Assembly (NCBI RefSeq): GCF_000701345.1
Contig: NZ_JNIJ01000014.1
Span: forward strand, 112,943-176,942
Origin: Bradyrhizobium sp. URHD0069
Lineage (GTDB): Bacteria; Pseudomonadota; Alphaproteobacteria; Rhizobiales; Xanthobacteraceae
Direction: 5' to 3'
DNA length: 64,000 nucleotides
Shown: in pieces, positions 36,777 through 45,064 of the stretch
Layout: the number at the start of each line of letters is the position of its first letter
Position numbering within the stretch: position 1 is the stretch's first letter
Program-made: the position numbers and the translations under genes
The notes under the pieces: model-generated
Databases searched by the model: none
What the model was told of the DNA's origin: nothing
The model's input: only the letters and a program-made list of their open reading frames with translations

Positions 36777-37880
36777 TTATTCGGCAGGCTGCGCCGTGGC
36801 GATCCGGTCGTAGCCTTTCAGCCAGTAGATCGTCGCCGACACCACCCACGCGATGACGAAAATGCCGACGATGACAAAGCCGAAATTGGCGAGATCGTTA
36901 TTGATCTCGCTGATCCAGCCCACGAACCCGTTTCCGAGCCCGAATTTTTCCCCGATCAGCGCGATCGCTTCGATGCCGCCGATGAACAGCGCAATCACGA
37001 CCGATACCGCGGTGATCGTCAGATTATACCACAGCTTGCGGATCGGATGGACGAATGCCCAACCGTAGGCGCCGACCATCAGCGCACTATCCGCAGTGTC
37101 AACCAGTACCATGCCGGCTGCGAACAGCGCCGGAAACACCAGCGCGTGCCAGGGCGACAGGCCATTCGCGGCGTCAGACGCTGCAATGCTCAAGAGCCCG
37201 ATCTCGGTAGCGGTATCGAAGCCAAGGCCGAACAGAATGCCGATCGGATACAAGTGCCAAGCCTTGTTCACGAAACGAAACAACGGGCGAAATATCCTGC
37301 CGATCACGCCGCCGGCAGGCGTCTCATCGCCTCTATCGCAATCGAGGGCGCCGCGGCGCGCGGCGTTGCGAAACGAACGCCATACCGAGCGAAGAATGAG
37401 CAGGTTGATGACCGCGATCAGCAGCAGGAAGATCGCGGAAATCGAAACGCCGATGGCGCCGCTGTAGCTCTTGAAGGTGGCGAGGTCGTCTTTCACCACG
37501 GCGGCCGTTACCGCGAGCAGTCCGACCGCGACGAAGACGACTGTTGAATGGCCGAGCGAAAAGAACAGCCCCGCCGTCATCGCGCGTTCGCCTTGCTGCA
37601 TCAGCTTGCGCACGGTGTTGTCGATCGCCGCGATGTGGTCGGCATCGACAGCGTGGCGCAGCCCGAATACCCAGGCAAGCAGCGCGGCGCCAAGCAGCGC
37701 CGGCCGCCCCTGTGAGACCACAAGCGCCCAGGCCCAGGCCGCGATATTGAAAGCAATCAAGACCGCGAACAGGCCTGTGGCAGAGCCGGACCATTTGCCG
37801 GTGGCACGAACTACGATCGGGGAAGCAGACGTCGGCACGGCGAAGACGGGGGCAGGCGTGGTCGTGGGCCTAGTCGCCAT
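36777..37880 (-). CDS. Nickel/cobalt transporter of the NiCoT family
   Basis: The 367-residue inner-membrane permease has about eight helices. The metal-binding signature RHAVDADHIAAIDN (HX4DH) is in helix II, LGHSTVVF in helix III, and LGFDTATEIGLL later, all diagnostic of HoxN/NixA-type uptake permeases. The start is ATG 37880; upstream in-frame residues are unlike the family. It is divergent from the VOC gene with 260 nt between. Ni against Co preference cannot be read. No cobalamin riboswitch core was found in the leader. Confidence 0.9.
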   Translation of the reverse strand: MATRPTTTPAPVFAVPTSASPIVVRATGKWSGSATGLFAVLIAFNIAAWAWALVVSQGRPALLGAALLAWVFGLRHAVDADHIAAIDNTVRKLMQQGERAMTAGLFFSLGHSTVVFVAVGLLAVTAAVVKDDLATFKSYSGAIGVSISAIFLLLIAVINLLILRSVWRSFRNAARRGALDCDRGDETPAGGVIGRIFRPLFRFVNKAWHLYPIGILFGLGFDTATEIGLLSIAASDAANGLSPWHALVFPALFAAGMVLVDTADSALMVGAYGWAFVHPIRKLWYNLTITAVSVVIALFIGGIEAIALIGEKFGLGNGFVGWISEINNDLANFGFVIVGIFVIAWVVSATIYWLKGYDRIATAQPAE

Positions 37881-38140
37881 CTCGCATTCCATCCATCGGT
37901 TGTGGTGATCGCGCGCCGGAAGACCAAAACGAAACTGCCGGCAGGCGCGCCCACCGTCCTGTGGGACGTCGGCCGAGCGCCTGTCGGCTCGCCAATATGT
38001 ATGGCAAATGGCCCCTGAGTGACAAATTTTTTGAAAGCCCAAGGCCAAAACCCAATAAAAGCCTTGCAGGATGAATCGGTTGTCGATGCGTTGTCGGCCA
38101 TGCGACAGTCGCGAGGATTAAAAATGTTAAGGACCCATAG
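37881..38140. promoter_or_regulatory. Divergent promoter region of the NiCoT and VOC genes
   Basis: The 260-nt region must contain promoters for both genes. The NiCoT side has a GC-rich leader with several possible short stems but no recognised metal or cobalamin element. AAGGA precedes the VOC start. Confidence 0.4.
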
Positions 38141-38572
38141 ATGAATGAACAAGCAGCCACGAACGAACGGAAGCCGCAGTCTGCTTCGGCTTTTCAAGCC
38201 ATTCGGGCGATCGACTATACGGTCATTTTCGTGCGCGATATGGCAGCGATGCGTCGCTTCTACGAAGACATCCTTGGTTTCCCACTGCTAAAAGAGCTTT
38301 CGCCAGCTTGGATCGAATATCGGGTGGGCGGCAACACCTTGGCCTTGGCCAAGCCAAGCCTGACTGCAGCAGATGTTCCAACGCCCAACGGCAGCGCCTC
38401 ACTTCAGCTGGCATTCAAGGTTTCCGCTCCCGAAGTTGATCAGTGCGCCGACGAACTCGTGCGGCAGGGCGTCAATCTGCTCTCACCGCCCACTGACCGG
38501 GTCTTTGGACATCGCACGCTGTTCTTCCGTGATCCGGATGGAAATCTACTGGAGGTGTTTGCGGACATTTAG
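38141..38572 (+). CDS. VOC-family protein (glyoxalase/extradiol dioxygenase fold)
   Basis: The 143-residue protein is a single pair of beta-alpha-beta-beta-beta modules. Visible landmarks are VRDMAAMRRFYEDILGFPL, GHRTLFFRDPDGNLLEVFAD. Likely metal ligands are His in GHRTLFF and Glu in LLEVF; the usual first His is replaced around AIDYTVIFV, so metal binding may differ. The reaction is unknown. ATG 38141 follows AAGGA. It is divergent from the NiCoT transporter, but no functional link is established. Confidence 0.8.
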   Translation: MNEQAATNERKPQSASAFQAIRAIDYTVIFVRDMAAMRRFYEDILGFPLLKELSPAWIEYRVGGNTLALAKPSLTAADVPTPNGSASLQLAFKVSAPEVDQCADELVRQGVNLLSPPTDRVFGHRTLFFRDPDGNLLEVFADI

Positions 38573-38596
38573 TTGTCGAGAGGTCGACTGAGAGCT

Positions 38597-38739
38597 CATG
38601 CCTGCAAGCAACGCCGCCACACAGAGCACGCCTTCTGTCGGCTCAAGGGCAGCGCATCGCCACTCGCTACGACAGGCTGGCGAGAAACTTCCTCACCTCC
38701 GTCTGCCTCGTTGCGGCTATCGTCTGGTGTATTTTATGA
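38597..38739 (+). pseudogene. IS5-family-like transposase 3'-end relic, frameshifted
   Basis: One frame reads CKQRRHTEHAFCRLKG and, after a one-base shift near 38655, the next reads IATRYDRLARNFLTSVCLVAA to a TGA at 38737-38739. Together they match the conserved tail of IS5/IS1182-group transposases (EHAF.RLK..RRIATRYDRLARNF). The rest of the element and its terminal repeats are not visible. Confidence 0.7.
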
Positions 38740-39129
38740 GTCTGGACCTCGTTCGATCGGCGCCCGTCCGCGAAGAACATCTGCCGGGCAAGCAGCCAGT
38801 GGCGCCGATGCCACGCCGCAGCTGCCTGGATTTTCTGATTTATCCAGGTTGTGGTGAGGCAGAGACGCACGGGCTGCCTCTCGGTTAATTGTTAAGTCAC
38901 TGAAATTTCATTCAATTTTGACGAAAAATGGTTTGGCTGGTGCTGGCGGCCCTCGAAGTCTTTAGCCCACCGCCACCCGCCCCATTTCCCTGGACTCGGG
39001 CGCCGCAGCAGCCATTTCGGCGATAGTGACGTCGTGCTCCGGGCTTCTCCCGCCCGCCCGAGACCACGAGATTTGTTGCTTTACCGGGCGCTCGGGCCTA
39101 CAAGCCCGTCTTCAACCGAAGGACAGGCG
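38740..39129. other. Intergenic region downstream of the transposase relic
   Basis: I see no gene and no clear IS end in these 390 nt. AAGGACAGG just before 39130 is the ribosome site of the next gene. Confidence 0.4.
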
Positions 39130-39336
39130 ATGGCCCACAATTACTCGATCAACGACGATGTCCATCACCAGCTGCAGGGGCCGCAGGGCCGCGCAGATCT
39201 CAAGCAGCGAAGCATCTATACCATCGTCACGTGCCTGCCGATCGAAGCGGACGGCCGCCCGCGCTATCGCATCAAGAGCAAGACCGATAACGTCGAGCGC
39301 GTCGTGACCGAGGAACAGATCCGCCGGCTCGACTGA
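39130..39336 (+). CDS. Small conserved-looking hypothetical protein
   Basis: The 68-residue acidic/basic soluble protein (MAHNYSINDD..., ending TEEQIRRLD) has a strong ribosome site (AAGGACAGG) and coding-like composition. The pattern IYTIVTCLPIEADGRPRYRIKS is familiar from short rhizobial proteins of unknown function (recollection). Frames upstream of this ATG are not coherent. Confidence 0.7.
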   Translation: MAHNYSINDDVHHQLQGPQGRADLKQRSIYTIVTCLPIEADGRPRYRIKSKTDNVERVVTEEQIRRLD

Positions 39337-39371
39337 TCGGCGGCCAGTGTTCCTTCACGCGGCTGATCCCA

Positions 39372-40589
39372 CTACTTCGACACAAGCACCGGCTCGGCCA
39401 GAGCAGAGCGGGCGAATTTTTTGACCGCCATGGGCTTGCCGAACAGATAGCCCTGGACCAGGTCGAAACCCATCTCGTTCGCCGCGACAAAATCCGCGCG
39501 GGTCTCGATTCCCTTGGCAACGACCCGGACGCCGTACCCCCTGGCGAGTTCGATGATGCGACGGCACACCGTCCGTTTCAGCCGGTCATTGGCGCAGCCA
39601 GTGACGAATTGCCGATCGACCTTGAGTTCGGCGAAGGGGAAGGTGTCGAGCCCCATCAGCGCCGGCCAGTCGGTCCCAAGATCGTCGATCGAGACCGCGA
39701 CATTGTGAAGGCGCATTTTCTTCGCGAATTCGATCAGCAGATCCAGATTGTCAATGACCTCGGTGCTGTTGATTTCGATCAGCAGTCCCCCGAATGCGGG
39801 ATGCGTCGGCATCCGGTGGCAAAGATCGGGCATCGCCCGGGGATTCCTGAGAAAGGAGACCGGCAGGTTGATCGAGATGTCGGTCGGGCTCTGCTGATCG
39901 AGCAGGTAGCGCCAGTCCTCCATGGCGCGGTCGATCACGAAATCCGACAGGCGCAGGAAATCTGGATCGTCGTCTTCCGGGATAAAATAGCCTGGCGGGA
40001 CTACGCCCCAGGTCGGGTGTCGCATCCGCACCAGCGCCTCGGCACCGCAGCGAACCAGCGTGCGGGCATCGATCTTCGGCTGGTACCACAATTCGAGCCA
40101 ACCGGCGTGCAGCGCCTCGGGCACGTGGACTGCCGGGCTAGGGGCCGGTTCCTCCGGCAGAAGCATGGCAATTCGCTCACGCAACGTATCTGCGGCGAAC
40201 GGCGTGGTGAGCGGCGGCAGCATTGCGATGCCGTATTCCTCGCCAACCTGCTGCACCGCCTTGACGATGATCGACTCACGGGCGCCGAGGGTGAGAACCT
40301 TGCCGCCGAATCCTCGGCGCACCAGGATTTCAAGAATCTTGCCGGCCTCGATACCATCGACCGACACCCCGAAAACGATCAGATCCGGAAGCTGGGACTC
40401 CAGTATCTTCCCCAGCTGGTCGGCCTTTGCGCATTCGCTGGTTACGAAGCCGAGATCTTCAAGCACGTCGGTGAGGAATGCTCGCAGGTGCTTCTTGCTG
40501 TCCGCGACGCAAGCCCGAGGCGTCATTTTCCGCCGCCCAAAGGTTGTGCATCTTTCCGCTAGATCGCCGTCGCACAGAGTGTCCGTCAT
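39372..40589 (-). CDS. EAL-domain protein with a degenerate receiver domain
   Basis: The 405-residue protein has an N-terminal receiver-like fold (~25-145), in which the phospho-acceptor position reads LIVFGVSVDG with no Asp, so it is probably not phosphorylated. The C-terminal EAL domain (~160-400) carries GAEALVRM, SINLPVSF, VSIDDLGTDW, KVDRQFV and QGYLFGKP. Two canonical motifs deviate: EITE reads EINS and AEGVE reads AKGIE. It may be a weak or inactive c-di-GMP phosphodiesterase or a c-di-GMP sensor. GGGAG precedes ATG 40589. It is transcribed alone. Confidence 0.82.
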   Translation of the reverse strand: MTDTLCDGDLAERCTTFGRRKMTPRACVADSKKHLRAFLTDVLEDLGFVTSECAKADQLGKILESQLPDLIVFGVSVDGIEAGKILEILVRRGFGGKVLTLGARESIIVKAVQQVGEEYGIAMLPPLTTPFAADTLRERIAMLLPEEPAPSPAVHVPEALHAGWLELWYQPKIDARTLVRCGAEALVRMRHPTWGVVPPGYFIPEDDDPDFLRLSDFVIDRAMEDWRYLLDQQSPTDISINLPVSFLRNPRAMPDLCHRMPTHPAFGGLLIEINSTEVIDNLDLLIEFAKKMRLHNVAVSIDDLGTDWPALMGLDTFPFAELKVDRQFVTGCANDRLKRTVCRRIIELARGYGVRVVAKGIETRADFVAANEMGFDLVQGYLFGKPMAVKKFARSALAEPVLVSK

Positions 40590-41080
40590 CGCTGATCTCC
40601 CCGTCGTTGTGCAGACGGTCTAGCGGCGCGCATGGATTCAAATATGGAGATACTTCGTTTTCAGAATTGAATTAACCGAGTAACGTTAAACCGCGCAGTA
40701 AGAGTAAAATTGTCGCGAAATTATTTATAACCGCTCAAGCATGTGGCGCTGAGCGCATCAACCAAGGCCAGAAGCATATCATTCGGACCGACAGCCTGCG
40801 CGGCAAGACCGGCGCGGCAGCTCAAGCGATTGAAGAGAACGACACGCGCGAAATTCCAGCCGCGACCACGCGCGATAACCCTGCGTTGTTGCTTTCAAAG
40901 ATCGCGCTGCCGGAGCGTTTCGACGCGGGTGCAGCGCCGCGCGGGTTTTTGTTCTAAAATGGGCCAATCTGAAACGGAGAGCTGCTGAGCGAACGCACGC
41001 ATTGGCTGGCACTGCTCGCTTTCGCGGCGTGAGCAATTCGATCTCGCGGCTTTCTTCAATCGCAATGCACCGAGGTGAAC
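40590..41080 (+). other. Intergenic region with a start-less coding-like frame
   Basis: Within this 490-nt stretch a plus-strand frame from 40676 to the TAA at 40955-40957 has GC-rich third positions and a plausible sequence (LLLSKIALPERFDAGAAPRG near its end), but no ATG, GTG or TTG in a good place. It may be a decayed small gene. GAGGTGA before 41081 serves the glycosidase. Confidence 0.35.
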
Positions 41081-42583
41081 ATGTCTACCCATCTCTCAAG
41101 GCGGAACTTCACCAAAGTCGTCAGTGCTGCCACGTTCGGGATGACAACGCTGCCGTCGTCGGCCGGCCTCGCCCAGACATCGGCGGAAAAACGGCCGAAA
41201 TTGGCGCAGGGTGCCGCCACGTTTCCGGACGACTTCTCCTGGGGCGTCGGCACGTCAGCGTTTCAGATCGAGGGCGCTGTCAAGGAAGATGGTCGCGGCC
41301 CATCGATCTGGGACACCTACACGCATACGCCGGGCAAGATCGCGAGCGGCGACAACGCCGACGTCGCCAACGATCACTATCATCGCTACAAGGATGATGT
41401 GAAGCTGATGCAGGATATCGGCGTCAGGACCTACCGTTTCTCAATCTCCTGGCCGCGAATCTTTCCCGACGGCACCGGTCAGCCGAACGCAAAAGGCCTC
41501 GACTTCTACCGCCGCCTGGTCGATGCGCTTCTCGAAGCCGGCATTGAACCATTTCCTACACTCTATCACTGGGACCTGCCGCAGGCGCTGCAGGACAAGG
41601 GCGGGTGGCAATCTCGCGACACCGCCGGCGCATTTGCGAACTATGCGGGTTATGTCGCGGGGCAGCTTAGTGACCGGACCAAGAACTTCTTCACGATCAA
41701 CGAATTCTTCTCGTTCGTGGATATAGGCCATCGCGGCATTGATACGATGGTCGATGGCAAGAAGGTCCGGTTCGAACTTGCTCCGGGTTTGAGACTGTCA
41801 AACGCCAAGCTGAATCAGGTCCGGCACAACGCCGTCCTCGCCCAGGGGCTTGCGGTCCAGGCGATCCGCGCCAACGGAAGAGCAGGGACCAGGTGCGGAC
41901 CGGCGGACAATCTCAGCACGGCGGTGCCGGCGATCGAAACACCCGAGAACATCAAAGCGGCGGAGATGGCAACCCGCGAAATGAACGCCGGTTACCTGAC
42001 CGTGATTCTCGAAGGAAAGTACACCGACACCTATCTCGCCAATGCCGGGAATGACGCGCCGAAATTCACCGACGAAGACCTGGAGGTCATCTCCTCACCG
42101 GTCGATTTCATCGGCCTCAACCTCTACCGGCCCGCCGCCTATGTCGTGGCTTCGGACCGGGGATTTCGGCCGATACCATTCAATAAGTCGCACCCGCGGA
42201 TGCTTTCGTTGTGGCACTTGCTGGGTCCCGAGGTGATGTATTGGGCTCCGCGGCAGGTGCAGTCGCTATGGAACGCCAAACAAATCTACATTGCCGAGAG
42301 CGGCTGCGGAGCGAGCGACGAGCTGTCCGCCAACGGGACCGTCGACGACTCCGACCGCATCATGTTTCTTCGTAACCACCTCGCGCATCTCCAGCGGGCA
42401 ACCGCGGAGGGTGTGCCCGTCAAGGGCTACTTTCACTGGAGCCTGATGGATAATTTCGAGTGGAGCGACGGTTTTGCGAACCGGTTCGGCCTCGTCTATG
42501 TCGACTACAAAACCCAAAAGCGGATACCAAAACTCAGCGCGGCCTATTTCCGCGAAGCCGTCGCCAGGAACGCGGTGGTTTAG
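41081..42583 (+). CDS. Tat-exported GH1 beta-glucosidase-like glycosidase
   Basis: The 500-residue family 1 glycoside hydrolase has a twin-arginine signal (SRRNFTKVVSAATFG, processing probably after LAQ). Landmarks are FSWGVGTSAFQIEGA, WPRIFPDGTG and TLYHWDLPQAL. The acid/base Glu is in TINEFF (usually NEP), the nucleophile Glu in YIAESGCG (usually TENG), and HWSLMDNFEW follows. Tat export of a GH1 enzyme is less common than cytoplasmic location. The substrate is unknown (beta-glucosides or galactosides). ATG 41081 is preceded by GAGGTGA; a GTG two codons earlier is also in frame. Confidence 0.88.
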   Translation: MSTHLSRRNFTKVVSAATFGMTTLPSSAGLAQTSAEKRPKLAQGAATFPDDFSWGVGTSAFQIEGAVKEDGRGPSIWDTYTHTPGKIASGDNADVANDHYHRYKDDVKLMQDIGVRTYRFSISWPRIFPDGTGQPNAKGLDFYRRLVDALLEAGIEPFPTLYHWDLPQALQDKGGWQSRDTAGAFANYAGYVAGQLSDRTKNFFTINEFFSFVDIGHRGIDTMVDGKKVRFELAPGLRLSNAKLNQVRHNAVLAQGLAVQAIRANGRAGTRCGPADNLSTAVPAIETPENIKAAEMATREMNAGYLTVILEGKYTDTYLANAGNDAPKFTDEDLEVISSPVDFIGLNLYRPAAYVVASDRGFRPIPFNKSHPRMLSLWHLLGPEVMYWAPRQVQSLWNAKQIYIAESGCGASDELSANGTVDDSDRIMFLRNHLAHLQRATAEGVPVKGYFHWSLMDNFEWSDGFANRFGLVYVDYKTQKRIPKLSAAYFREAVARNAVV

Positions 42584-42636
42584 CCGGTGAATGCCGGTTC
42601 GGGGTCCGCTACCTCTCGTCGGGAGTGTGCAACGCC

Positions 42637-43059
42637 CTACTGCGCGTTGTCGTGCTGCCCGATGCCGATCGCCTTGTAGTCGTAGGTCGGATAGAATTCC
42701 GTGCGATAGCTGCCCCAGGCGGTGTTTTCCAACACGCGGTTGACCTCGCGCAGCCGCGGCGCCGGCAGCCGGAGCGTGACGACTTGTCCGATCCCCATCA
42801 TGATGTACCAGCTCACGACTTCGATGCCGGGCGGGGGAAAGGCCTTGTAAAAACCTTGCCTCTCGAGCTGCGCGTTGAGGTCGCTTAACGGACGCGACTG
42901 GTCGTGCTTTAAAAATATCGTGAGCAGAACGGCATTGTCCGCCGTCGGCGCCGCGTTTTCGGCCGGCGCCGTCGCCGTTTGTGCGGCGGTGGCTGAACTG
43001 AACGTCGAAGCGCCGGCCGCCATCACGATGGCCATTAGTGATCCGATCCCTCGACCCAT
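42637..43059 (-). CDS. Periplasmic protein of unknown function
   Basis: The 140-residue protein has an N-terminal signal peptide (GIGSLMAIVMAAGASTFSSATAA) and a compact soluble domain with LLTIFLKHDQSRPL and VLENTAWGSYRTEFYPTYDY. I recognise it only as a type recurring in Bradyrhizobium-like genomes. ATG 43059 gives the best spacing from GGGAG; ATGs at 43065 and 43077 are also in frame. It lies between convergent GH1 and an MHS symporter on the same strand. Confidence 0.7.
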   Translation of the reverse strand: MGRGIGSLMAIVMAAGASTFSSATAAQTATAPAENAAPTADNAVLLTIFLKHDQSRPLSDLNAQLERQGFYKAFPPPGIEVVSWYIMMGIGQVVTLRLPAPRLREVNRVLENTAWGSYRTEFYPTYDYKAIGIGQHDNAQ

Positions 43060-43150
43060 CGCCATCTCCCTTTCCAAGATGTCCGATCACCCTTGAAGGG
43101 TGATTGCACCCGGAGATCATCCCGGACAAACCGGGCCTGCAAACCTGAAA

Positions 43151-44485
43151 TCACCGTGATGGATACTCCCCGGAAATATCTCTGCCGGTGTAGTCGGTCA
43201 TCAGGGCTGTCGCCGCCAGCGTAATCACCGCGCAAATCGCGATATAGATGGCAATGGCATAAGACGAATGAAACGTGCCGTACAGCCACGTCGCGATCAG
43301 CGGCGCCGGGCCTCCGGCGATGACGGAGGCGAGCTGATAGCCGAGCGAGGCGCCGCTGTAGCGTAAGCGCCCGGTAAAACTTTCGGCGATCAATGCGGCC
43401 TGCGGTCCGTACATCATGTCGTGCGGAATGAGCGAGAGGATCACCGCCAAAAAGATCACGGTTTCCGACCCGGCGTTGAGCATGGCGAAATAGATGAAAC
43501 CGAACACGCCGGTCACCGCCGCTCCGATCCCGTACATATTCTTGCGGCCGATGTGGTCGGACAGGTGACCGAACAGCGGGATCGAGACAAACGACAGCAC
43601 GGATGCCGACAGCACTGCGGTGAGCAGGAAGTCGCGCGAGACGTTTAGCGACGCGGTGCCGTAAGAAAAGATGAAGGCGGTGAAGATGTAAAACGGCGCC
43701 TGCTCGGCCATGCGCGCCAGCGCGGAAAGCAGGATTTCCTTCGGGTGCCGCTTGATGACCGTCAGCATCGGGGTGCGTTCGACCTTGCGCTCGGCGAGCA
43801 GCTTGGCGAACACGGGCGTCTCCAGAATGCCTAGCCGGATGTAAAGGCCGACGCCGACCAGTAAAAGACTCACGGCAAACGGAATGCGCCAGCCCCAGGT
43901 CAAAAAATTGTCGCCGGACATATGGCTGAAGGCGAGCACGGCGAGATTGGCGAGGAACAGGCCGCAGGGAACGCCGAATTGCGGCCAGGATGCGATCAGC
44001 CCGCGCGAGCGATCGTCGCGCGCCCATTCCATCGACATCAGCACCGAGCCGCCCCACTCGCCGCCGACGCCGACGCCCTGGATGAATCGCAGCACCGTCA
44101 GGATCACCGCGCCCCAGATGCCGATGCTCTCATAAGTCGGCACCAGCGCAACGGCGAACGTCGCCAGTCCCATCAGCAGCAGCGTCGCGATCAGCGTCGA
44201 CTTGCGGCCGATACGGTCGCCGTAATGACCGAAAATCGCAGCGCCGACCGGGCGCGCAATGAAGCCGACGGCGTAGATCGCGAAGGCTTCGAGCGTTCCG
44301 ACCCAGGGGTCTGAGTGCGGAAAAAACAGCTTGGCGAAGACGAGGCCCGTGACGGTGCTGTAGAGGAAAAAATCGTACCACTCGATCGCGGTCCCGATGG
44401 TGGATGCGATGACGGCGCGGCGAAGCTGAACCTGATGCTCGCTCGCGGTGAGGCCAAGGCCATCGCGATTGGAAGGTTTGGTCAT
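43151..44485 (-). CDS. MHS-family (MFS) metabolite:proton symporter
   Basis: The 444-residue permease has 12 helices. IEWYDFFLYSTVTGLVF in helix I and GHYGDRIGRKSTL between helices II and III are signatures of the metabolite:H+ symporter group (ProP, KgtP, ShiA). RFIQGVGVGGEWGG and FGHLSDHIGRKNMYG are the other MFS repeats. It likely imports a carboxylic acid or osmolyte; which one is unknown. ATG 44485 follows GAGAGGC; an earlier in-frame start adds a basic, unconserved extension. Confidence 0.9.
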   Translation of the reverse strand: MTKPSNRDGLGLTASEHQVQLRRAVIASTIGTAIEWYDFFLYSTVTGLVFAKLFFPHSDPWVGTLEAFAIYAVGFIARPVGAAIFGHYGDRIGRKSTLIATLLLMGLATFAVALVPTYESIGIWGAVILTVLRFIQGVGVGGEWGGSVLMSMEWARDDRSRGLIASWPQFGVPCGLFLANLAVLAFSHMSGDNFLTWGWRIPFAVSLLLVGVGLYIRLGILETPVFAKLLAERKVERTPMLTVIKRHPKEILLSALARMAEQAPFYIFTAFIFSYGTASLNVSRDFLLTAVLSASVLSFVSIPLFGHLSDHIGRKNMYGIGAAVTGVFGFIYFAMLNAGSETVIFLAVILSLIPHDMMYGPQAALIAESFTGRLRYSGASLGYQLASVIAGGPAPLIATWLYGTFHSSYAIAIYIAICAVITLAATALMTDYTGRDISGEYPSR

Positions 44486-44785
44486 AAAGGTGCCTCTCCG
44501 GCGGCGTTTTCTCAAGCCAAGTGAACGGTTGACGGGGAAACTTGCGCCTCACGTCCGGGTTCCACACGGTTGCCAGGGATTTGAAGGAATGCGCGGCACG
44601 CTTGCGTGAGACGGTGGAAGAGCATTGCCAAGGCGATGCCGGCAGAACGCGGCTTTCAAGGCTCGCGCGTCGCGGTCAACTTCTGCCGTAACTGCTTTGC
44701 CAAATGTGAAGCATGTCACACCGGGTCGCAGGCTTCCGCGCTATGACGGGTGCAGGGGGTCACTCCAAGCATGGAGGACGGCACA

Positions 44786-44938
44786 ATGAGCACGCGGCGG
44801 ATGGCATACTGGTGGTTCTGGCTGGTCGTCTCAGGACGCTTCATTGAGAAATTCCTGAACTTTGCAATGCAAGAGGCGTTCGCAGCGTCGTTGCGGCAAT
44901 GCATTCCACCGGACGACGACCGTAAGACTCTTGTCTAG
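44786..44938 (+). CDS. Putative small protein with a hydrophobic N-terminus
   Basis: The 50-residue frame (MSTRRMAYWWFWLVVSGRF...) is GC-biased at third positions (about two thirds) and has GGAGG upstream of the ATG. It could be a single-pass membrane peptide. Its TAG stop lies inside the dispersed repeat that follows. Coding status is uncertain. Confidence 0.4.
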   Translation: MSTRRMAYWWFWLVVSGRFIEKFLNFAMQEAFAASLRQCIPPDDDRKTLV

Positions 44939-45064
44939 AGCGTTTTCAAGCGAAAGCCTGCCCCGGACGTGATCCGGGGTGGAGCCCGGTTCGCGTCAAG
45001 AAAACGCGCCAAATCAGGGATCCAGAGCCCCGTTTCGATTCCATCGAAACGGAAAAGGCTCTAG
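44935..45064 (+). repeat. Dispersed palindromic repeat, copy 1 (with internal insert)
   Basis: A 130-bp element starts CTAGAGCGTTTTCAAGCGAA and ends in a hairpin CCGTTTCGATtccATCGAAACGG followed by GGCTCTAG. An inverted copy of the same element occurs at 58638-58741. Copy 1 carries about 25 extra nt containing a perfect stem CCCCGGA/TCCGGGG. Its two ends supply the stop codons of both flanking genes. Confidence 0.8.

Noticed and set aside
36777..38140. Cobalamin or nickel/cobalt riboswitch in the NiCoT leader
   Set aside because: The cobalamin box core and other riboswitch cores could not be found on either strand.
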